Of a stretch of 5,688 nucleotides of DNA, positions 1-4,411 are shown piece by piece. The first letter of the stretch is position 1. Each line of letters starts with the position of its first letter. The stretch is from an uncultured Francisella sp. GTDB taxonomy: Bacteria; Pseudomonadota; Gammaproteobacteria; Burkholderiales; Neisseriaceae. The DNA is taken from the NCBI GenBank assembly GCA_905373555.1, contig CAJPTP010000077.1:1-5688 (forward strand), written 5' to 3'. The notes under the pieces are model-generated. The model saw nothing but the letters and a program-made list of their open reading frames with translations. It was not told the DNA's origin and did not search any database. The position numbers and the translations under genes are program-made.

Positions 1-65
1 GGCCCAAACGGCCAAGCCCAAGGCGCTTCGGCCTTGGGCTTGGCCGTTTGGGCCATCCTGTTTTT
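1..65 (+). terminator. Perfect 24-bp hairpin with T run, probable intrinsic terminator at the left edge
   Basis: Positions 1-24 are an exact reverse complement of 31-54, with a six-base loop (GCTTCG, 25-30). A five-T run follows at 61-65 after the short spacer ATCCTG. A long GC-rich stem with a downstream T run fits a Rho-independent terminator for a rightward gene lying before the window. The T run is short and set six bases back from the stem, so efficiency is uncertain. The stem could extend past the left edge, which cannot be seen. It could also be an extragenic palindrome with another role, or part of the ilvA leader if ilvA is transcribed from further upstream. Confidence 0.7.
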
Positions 66-110
66 CATGCGCGCCCGCCGAATCGCGCGCCCAAGCTTTC
101 CAACGACACT

Positions 111-134
111 GCCGCCGCTTAAGCAAGCGGCGGC
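111..134 (+). repeat. Perfect 10-bp inverted repeat in the ilvA leader
   Basis: GCCGCCGCTT (111-120) and AAGCGGCGGC (125-134) are exact reverse complements around the four-base loop AAGC. The structure ends 46 bases before the ilvA start codon and no T run follows, so it is not an ordinary terminator. It lies in the likely 5' untranslated region and could affect ilvA mRNA stability or translation, but the sequence does not show a mechanism. No leader peptide rich in branched-chain codons is evident around it, so classical attenuation is not supported. Confidence 0.6.
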
Positions 135-180
135 GACAACGACAAGACAAGGCCAAGCCCGCGCTTGCGCCTCGGGAAAT

Positions 181-1713
181 ATGAAAAACTATTCCGATTA
201 TTCCGATTACCTCAAAAAAATCCTGACCTCGCGCGTGTACGAGGCCGCCGTCGAAACCCCTTTGGACAAGGCCAAAAACCTCTCGGCGCGCTTGGGCAAT
301 GAGATTTACATCAAGCGCGAGGATCAGCAGCCCGTCTTTTCGTTCAAGATCCGCGGCGCCTACAACAAAATCGCGAGCCTGACCCCATCCGAGCGCGCCC
401 GCGGCGTGATCGCCGCGAGCGCGGGCAATCACGCGCAGGGCGTGGCCTTGTCGGCCAAGAAGCTCGGATGCAAGGCCACCATCGTGATGCCCGCGACCAC
501 GCCCAAGATCAAGGTCGACGCGGTGAAGGCTTTGGGCGGCGAGGTGGTGTTGGCGGGCGAGTCCTACACCGACGCCTACAATCACCTTCTGGGGATGATC
601 AAGGAAACCGGAATGGTGTTCATCCCGCCTTTCGACGACCCGATGGTGATCGCGGGCCAAGGCACGATCGGCATGGAGATTCTGCGCCAGGCGCTGCGGC
701 CCGTCGAGGCGGTGTTCGTGCCCATCGGCGGCGGCGGCATGGCCGCCGGGGTCGCCGCTTACGTCAAGTCGGTCATGCCCGAGGTGAAGGTGATCGGCGT
801 GCAGACGCTCGACTCGCCCGGAATGCATGAGTCGATCAAAAACGGCCGCGTCACCGTCATGAAGGAAGTGGGGCTGTTCGCCGACGGCACGGCGGTCAAG
901 CAGGTCGGAGAGGAGACCTTCCGCATTTGCAAGGATCTGTTGGATGAGGTTTTGCTGGTGTCCATCGACGAGGTGTGCAGCGCGATCAAGGACACCTTCG
1001 AGGACACGCGCGTGCTGGCCGAGCCATCCGGGGCGCTGTCCTTGGCGGGGTTGAAGGCCTACGCCCGGCGCGAGGGGCTGAAGGGCAAGGTGCTGGTCTC
1101 GGTCAACAGCGGCGCCAACATCAACTTCCACCGCCTGCGCCACGTTTCGGAGCGCACGGAGCTGTCCGAGGGCAAGGAATCGGTTTTGGCCGTCACCATC
1201 CCCGAGCGGCCGGGAAGCTTCCTTGGGTTCATCCGCATGATCAAAGACCGCAGCGTCACGGAGTTCAACTACCGCTACGGCGACAGGAGCGACGCGCACA
1301 TTTTCGTCGGGGTCGAGACCCAAAGCTTGGAAGACCGGCAAAAGCTGATCCAGGGCTTGGTCGACGGCGGCATGCCCGTGACGGATCTGACCGACGACGA
1401 GGTGGCGAAGCTGCACATTCGCTACATGGTCGGCGGCCGCGCCCCCGAGGTGGACAACGAGCGCGTCTTCACCTTCGAGTTTCCCGAGGCCCCGGGCGCC
1501 TTGCACCGGTTCTTGGAAGACCTGCGCACGCGCTGGTCGATCACGCTGTTTCACTACCGCAACCACGGCGCCGACTACGGCCGCATCTTGGTCGGCATCT
1601 CCGTTCCGCCCAAGGACAACGCCGACTTGGACGCGTTTCTCAACCGCTCGGGCTACGTGCACAGAGAGTTCACCGACAACCCGGGCTACAAAATGTTCTT
1701 GGGCGGGGATTGA
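181..1713 (+). CDS. ilvA: Threonine ammonia-lyase (threonine deaminase), biosynthetic, two-ACT type
   Basis: Catalyses PLP-dependent deamination of L-threonine to 2-oxobutanoate and ammonia in the cytoplasm, the first committed step to isoleucine. The 510-residue length is close to the roughly 514 of E. coli IlvA. The catalytic domain (about 15-320) has the PLP lysine K56 in SFKIRGAY, the substrate loop ASAGNHAQG (79-87), the phosphate-binding loop GGGGMAAG (183-190) and EPSGA (281-285). Two ACT-like regulatory domains follow, at about 333-405 and 428-503. The family is inhibited by isoleucine and relieved by valine through this region, so the same is expected here. The start at 181 was chosen because its N-terminus (SDYLKKIL then VYEAA) lines up with E. 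coli IlvA. The frame stays open upstream to 34, but that stretch runs through the two leader hairpins and resembles nothing. The ribosome site is weak (GGGA, 174-177). The gene appears monocistronic and ends in a strong terminator. Confidence 0.96.
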   Translation: MKNYSDYSDYLKKILTSRVYEAAVETPLDKAKNLSARLGNEIYIKREDQQPVFSFKIRGAYNKIASLTPSERARGVIAASAGNHAQGVALSAKKLGCKATIVMPATTPKIKVDAVKALGGEVVLAGESYTDAYNHLLGMIKETGMVFIPPFDDPMVIAGQGTIGMEILRQALRPVEAVFVPIGGGGMAAGVAAYVKSVMPEVKVIGVQTLDSPGMHESIKNGRVTVMKEVGLFADGTAVKQVGEETFRICKDLLDEVLLVSIDEVCSAIKDTFEDTRVLAEPSGALSLAGLKAYARREGLKGKVLVSVNSGANINFHRLRHVSERTELSEGKESVLAVTIPERPGSFLGFIRMIKDRSVTEFNYRYGDRSDAHIFVGVETQSLEDRQKLIQGLVDGGMPVTDLTDDEVAKLHIRYMVGGRAPEVDNERVFTFEFPEAPGALHRFLEDLRTRWSITLFHYRNHGADYGRILVGISVPPKDNADLDAFLNRSGYVHREFTDNPGYKMFLGGD

Positions 1714-1732
1714 GCTCGCCGGCCGAAAAGAT

Positions 1733-1770
1733 AAAAAACCGAGGGATGCCTCGGTTTTTTTTTTCTTTTT
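1733..1770 (+). terminator. Intrinsic terminator of ilvA, likely bidirectional
   Basis: The stem CCGAGG (1739-1744) pairs with CCTCGG (1749-1754) around the loop GATG. It is extended by A6 (1733-1738) facing T10 (1755-1764), with five more Ts at 1766-1770. It begins 19 bases after the ilvA stop. Read on the opposite strand it is still a GC stem followed by six Ts, so it can also act as a backstop for the convergent minus-strand genes. Confidence 0.93.
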
Positions 1771-1803
1771 GCCCCCTGTTTTGCCCGCCAAGACGCGCCC
1801 TGC

Positions 1804-1889
1804 GGGAAAGGGGGAAAAAAGGGAGGGAAAAAGGGAAAGGGAGAAGGCGCGACAGGAAGAGGAAAAGAAGAAGACGGGAAGAAGAAAAG
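1804..1889. other. Polypurine/polypyrimidine tract with G-quadruplex motif
   Basis: On the plus strand 1804-1847 is 44 purines without interruption. Two further almost pure purine runs follow (1854-1874 and 1876-1889). Six G tracts of three or more bases sit at 1804, 1810, 1821, 1825, 1833 and 1839, separated by one to six As, which meets the usual G-quadruplex pattern. Read leftward, as RNA from the minus strand, it is a C/U-rich, almost G-free stretch beginning shortly after the stop of the Mth938-domain gene. The tract lies between convergent genes and codes for no believable protein on either strand. Structure formation and role are inference. Confidence 0.8.
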
Positions 1890-1927
1890 CAGAAGCGGAT
1901 TGGGGGAAAGCGCCAAGACGAGGGAAC

Positions 1928-1945
1928 GGCGCCAAGCGCGGCGCC
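1928..1945 (-). repeat. Small hairpin just after the Mth938-domain gene stop
   Basis: GGCGCC occurs at 1928-1933 and again at 1940-1945. As the hexamer is its own reverse complement, the two copies can form a 6-bp GC stem with the loop AAGCGC. It lies six bases beyond the stop on the minus strand. No T run follows, so it is not an intrinsic terminator. It might protect the 3' end of the message. Confidence 0.35.
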
Positions 1946-1951
1946 CGGGGC

Positions 1952-2365
1952 TCATGCGCTCGGCGCGGGCGCCGCGTCGACGAAAAGCCAGGCGATGACG
2001 AGCCTGCCGTCGGCGCGAATCATGTTGACGGCGCGCGCGGCCGCGTCGGTGCGCATCGCGTCGAAGCCGATCCCCGCCGACGCCAATTCCCGCGCCGCCT
2101 CGGTGGGCAGGGCGCGGGGCCCAAAACCGGCGCTTGGGGCCGTCCCCGTTCCGAAAATCGCGAGGTCGGGCTTTTTCCCGGAATCCTCGATCGCGCGCCG
2201 CACCATCGGCGCCGTGAGATCCTTGATCCCGAAGCCGACGGCTTGCGCGCCCAAAAGCGTGAGCGAAACCGAGCCGTCAAACCTGGTTTTGCCGATCACA
2301 AACGATTCGCCGTCGAACTCGTCGATCCACAGCGGGTCGTCGCTGCCCGATTCCACCAATTCCAT
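1952..2365 (-). CDS. Mth938-like (DUF498) domain protein
   Basis: A 137-residue protein that is almost entirely one Mth938-like/DUF498 domain, the family that includes mitochondrial complex I assembly factor NDUFAF3. The bacterial biochemical role is not established. Recognisable parts are a central strand and loop, LAIFGTG, and the C-terminal block GIGFDAMRT..AAARAVNMI followed by DGRLVIAWLF. These match the family pattern of a GIGVEAMDT-like segment, an A-A-C-R-T-Y-N-like segment and a final EGR-V-AAL strand. The usual CRTYN is here ARAVN, so the cysteine is lost. No signal peptide or membrane segment is seen, so it is probably cytoplasmic. The start is well supported by a good ribosome site five bases upstream. 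It begins 16 bases after the dgt stop in the same direction, so it is probably the last gene of that operon. Family assignment is from memory of the motif, not a search. Confidence 0.85.
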   Translation of the reverse strand: MELVESGSDDPLWIDEFDGESFVIGKTRFDGSVSLTLLGAQAVGFGIKDLTAPMVRRAIEDSGKKPDLAIFGTGTAPSAGFGPRALPTEAARELASAGIGFDAMRTDAAARAVNMIRADGRLVIAWLFVDAAPAPSA

Positions 2366-2370
2366 GGCCT

Positions 2371-2376
2371 CTCCTA
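2371..2376 (-). promoter_or_regulatory. Ribosome binding site of the Mth938-domain gene
   Basis: Read on the minus strand, TAGGAG lies five bases before the ATG at 2365-2363, inside the 16-base gap after the dgt stop. It is the best Shine-Dalgarno match in the window. It fixes the start of this gene and fits translation following on from dgt. Confidence 0.75.
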
Positions 2377-2381
2377 GGGCT

Positions 2382-3782
2382 TCATGCGCCCATCCAAATC
2401 CCCGAAAACTCCCGGGCCAGCTTGGCCGCCGAGTTGTCGGTGAGGCTGCACACGTAATCCAGGGTTTTCATGTACGCCGCGTAGTGGCTGTCTCCGGGGT
2501 CTAGAACCCCGTCAAGCAGCTTCGCGGCCGCGCGCTCGGGCGCCTTCATTTTCGAAAGGTCGCCCTTGTTTTCAACGTAGCCGTGCGCCGAGCCGATGAG
2601 CACCGACAAAATCGAGCCCAGGCACGGGTAGGCGGCGACGGTGAGCATGAGCTTGCGCGGATGGCTGTAGATCTTGTCGCGCGCAAGCGCCTTGGCCTTT
2701 TCCAAGGCGCGGCAGCGGCCCGCGAACTCCCCATCCACGTCGGCGGCGATGAGATCCTTGTGCGGGAAGGTTCCGTCCAAAATTTCGCGGCGGTGGCGCA
2801 AAAACGTCGCCGCGACCGCGTCGATCGCCGCGCCCACCGCTTGGCCGCGCAGGCGCGAGCATTTTTCCGCGACGGGGGCGCCCGCCCAGCCCGAGGAATC
2901 CACCAAGTCGCGCAGCGCCTCGCCCATCTCATCCTCGTCGATCAGGCCCATTTGCACGGCGTCCTCCAAATCCAGCAGCGCGTAGCAAATGTCGTCGGCG
3001 GCCTCCATCAAATACGACAGCGGATGGCGCGCCCACGCGATCGGGCCGCCCAACGCCTGAAGCTTGGGGGGCAGACCGAGCTCCTTGGCGACCGCGCGCG
3101 CCAAAGGCAGCTCGCTTTGATAGACGCAAAACTTCGGCGTCGGCTTGGACCCGACGGCGCGGCGCTTGGGGTCGTAAGACGAGACCCAAGGGTATTTCAT
3201 CAGCGCCCCCAGGGCGGCGGCCGTGAGCCGCATCCCGCCCTTGCCCTTGTACATTTCGAGGCTGGCCACGATGCGCAGGCTGTGCGCGTTGCCCTCGTAG
3301 GTGAGCGCGTCGAACTGCTGCTCGACCGAAAGCGGCGTGAGGTAAATGTTGTTCGCGGGGTCGGCGAACCACGCCCGGATCGCGTCTTCGCCCGTGTGGC
3401 CGAACGGCGGGTTGCCCAAGTCGTGCGCCAGGCATGCCACCTGAACCACGTCGGCGAGGTTGGCGGGCGAAATGGAGTCGGGCAGCTCGCCCTCGCGCTT
3501 GAGCGCCTCGCCGACCAAGGCCCCGAGGCTGCGGCCCACGCGCGCCACCTCCACGCTGTGGGTGAGCCGGTTGTGGATGTCGTCGTCCTCGACGAAGGGG
3601 TGGACTTGGGTTTTGCGGCCCAAGCGGCGAAAGCTGCGCGAAAACGTCACCCGGTCGATGTCGACGTCGTAGTCGGAGCGCGCCAAGTCGGGCCGGCCGT
3701 TGTCGGTGCGGCTCTCAAAGCGCAAAACGCGGCCGTTGTCCTGCGAAAAGCGGGTGGGGCTGAGCAAGCGTTCCCATTCCAT
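2382..3782 (-). CDS. dgt: Deoxyguanosinetriphosphate triphosphohydrolase-like protein (HD-domain dNTPase)
   Basis: A 466-residue HD-superfamily enzyme of the dGTPase family, expected to hydrolyse dNTPs to the deoxynucleoside and triphosphate in the cytoplasm and so help control dNTP pools. The N-terminus (MEWERLLSPTRF) and FRRLGRKTQVHP (51-62) resemble the Pseudomonas PA1124 type rather than the short alphaproteobacterial type. Metal ligands of the HD site are visible: H75 in RLTHSVEVA, H120-D121 in LAHDLGNPPFGH, and D263 in MEAADDICYA. H129 and E132 in the next turn, and YEGNAHSLRIV (162-172), are also family hallmarks. It is slightly shorter than E. coli Dgt (505) and PA1124 (about 500), but all catalytic parts are present. 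The start was chosen on N-terminal resemblance, because the ribosome site is poor (GGGA about ten bases upstream). It lies 70 bases after the small cysteine protein and 16 bases before the Mth938-domain gene. True substrate preference cannot be read from sequence. Confidence 0.94.
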   Translation of the reverse strand: MEWERLLSPTRFSQDNGRVLRFESRTDNGRPDLARSDYDVDIDRVTFSRSFRRLGRKTQVHPFVEDDDIHNRLTHSVEVARVGRSLGALVGEALKREGELPDSISPANLADVVQVACLAHDLGNPPFGHTGEDAIRAWFADPANNIYLTPLSVEQQFDALTYEGNAHSLRIVASLEMYKGKGGMRLTAAALGALMKYPWVSSYDPKRRAVGSKPTPKFCVYQSELPLARAVAKELGLPPKLQALGGPIAWARHPLSYLMEAADDICYALLDLEDAVQMGLIDEDEMGEALRDLVDSSGWAGAPVAEKCSRLRGQAVGAAIDAVAATFLRHRREILDGTFPHKDLIAADVDGEFAGRCRALEKAKALARDKIYSHPRKLMLTVAAYPCLGSILSVLIGSAHGYVENKGDLSKMKAPERAAAKLLDGVLDPGDSHYAAYMKTLDYVCSLTDNSAAKLAREFSGIWMGA

Positions 3783-3808
3783 GGCGATGTCCCGTGATGC
3801 GCGCGCGC

Positions 3809-3829
3809 CCGGCCAAGCCCTTGGGCCGG
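3809..3829. repeat. Inverted repeat in the gap before dgt
   Basis: CCGGCC (3809-3814) pairs with GGCCGG (3824-3829) around a nine-base loop. It sits in the 70-base gap between the cysteine protein and dgt, which is otherwise GC-rich and featureless. No T run flanks it in the direction of transcription, so read-through into dgt is expected. It contains GGCCAAGCCC (3811-3820), a 10-mer also found at 10-19 and 151-160 in the ilvA upstream region. Confidence 0.4.
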
Positions 3830-3852
3830 CCGGCGAGAATCCGCGCGCGGCG

Positions 3853-4263
3853 CTAACGGCCGAAGCGGTCGAGCTTTTCCGCCGTCATCGAGGCGATGCA
3901 GGCGTCGTTGGCCCGCTGCATGGCTTCCTGTCCGCCCATGCGCGCCAGCGCCTCCTCGCCCGACAGGCGCGACAAGCCGCGCAGATCGCCGCTTTGCGCG
4001 AGCTTTTGCAACGGCCCGCGCAGGGCGCAGTCGCAATAGTATTCGTGCAGCTTGGGGTGGGCGCGCACGTCGGCGCCTTTGCCGAAGCGATCCAAGTCGG
4101 CCTCGAACGCCTTGGAAAAGGGGGCGTTTTTGGCGCAGTCGGCGATGACCTTGTCCACGAACGTGTCGCTTGGCATCGTCAATTGGGCGATGATGGAAAA
4201 GCCCAACGTCACCGTCAAGGCGACAAGAAAAACGCTGAGCGCGATTCTGGTTTTTTTGGTCAT
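3853..4263 (-). CDS. Small membrane-anchored protein with CxC motif, function unknown
   Basis: I do not recognise this 136-residue protein. It opens with a basic MTKKTR, then a hydrophobic segment (about 8-28), which suggests an N-terminal membrane anchor or uncleaved signal with the rest in the periplasm. No clear signal-peptidase or lipobox site follows. The remainder (about 30-136) is soluble and probably helical, with four cysteines: C43 (ADCAKNAPF), C77 and C79 (YYCDC), and C122 (NDACIASM). The spacing suggests one or two disulfides or a bound metal, which is inference. The frame is open back to 4401, but the ATG at 4263 is preferred: the anchor begins right there, and the longer form would be read across the hom terminator with an arginine- and proline-rich low-complexity N-terminus. 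No good ribosome site is visible. It lies 70 bases upstream of dgt in the same direction and is probably first in that operon. Confidence 0.72.
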   Translation of the reverse strand: MTKKTRIALSVFLVALTVTLGFSIIAQLTMPSDTFVDKVIADCAKNAPFSKAFEADLDRFGKGADVRAHPKLHEYYCDCALRGPLQKLAQSGDLRGLSRLSGEEALARMGGQEAMQRANDACIASMTAEKLDRFGR

Positions 4264-4302
4264 GCTGGGTCGATCCGGCGCAAGGCCGAAGGGTCGAAAC
4301 CG

Positions 4303-4335
4303 AAAAAAGCCGCGATCCGGGCGGCCCGGAGCGGC
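4303..4335 (-). terminator. Intrinsic terminator of hom
   Basis: Read on the minus strand, an 11-bp stem is formed by 4335-4325 with 4321-4316 and 4313-4309. It has a three-base loop and a two-base bulge (4315-4314), and six Ts follow (4308-4303). It lies 76 bases after the hom stop and ends 39 bases before the next start. It therefore separates hom from the downstream unit and argues against the longer start of the cysteine protein. Confidence 0.82.
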
Positions 4336-4346
4336 GCGGGGGCGGA

Positions 4347-4372
4347 GGCCCGCAGGCCCGCCGGCCCGCAGG
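4347..4372. repeat. Short direct repeat between hom and its terminator
   Basis: GGCCCGCAGG occurs at 4347-4356 and again at 4363-4372, separated by six bases. It lies in the GC-rich 3' untranslated stretch after hom. No function is apparent, and in DNA this rich in G and C it may be chance. Confidence 0.3.
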
Positions 4373-4411
4373 GATGAGCCCGCGGGGCGAAGGCGGCTCA
4401 CGCGGATGGGC

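Noticed and set aside
97..125. Possible promoter before ilvA (TTTCCA with TAAGCA 17 bases on)
   Set aside because: The -10-like hexamer matches the consensus poorly and lies within the leader hairpin, so it is not distinguishable from chance.
34..180. N-terminal extension of ilvA starting at 34
   Set aside because: It would code through the right arm and T run of the 24-bp hairpin and a second hairpin. It adds 49 residues with no counterpart in IlvA, whereas the ATG at 181 gives the family N-terminus.
1686..1955. Minus-strand open frame of 89 codons across the convergent gap
   Set aside because: It is a Pro/Phe/Ser-rich product of the polypyrimidine strand and the terminator T run, and it overlaps the ilvA end. 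There is no ribosome site or family resemblance.
975..2504. Long plus-strand open frame of 509 codons
   Set aside because: It overlaps ilvA in another frame, runs through the ilvA terminator and the purine tract, and then lies antisense to two real genes. Its product is arginine/glycine-rich with no family features, typical of an open frame in GC-rich DNA.
2583..3797. Plus-strand open frame of 404 codons antisense to dgt
   Set aside because: It mirrors the codon phase of dgt, which has complete catalytic motifs. The antisense product is compositionally biased and unrecognisable.
4264..4401. Longer start for the small cysteine protein
   Set aside because: The added 46 residues are Arg/Pro/Gly low complexity, cover the hom terminator, and would bury the natural N-terminal membrane anchor.
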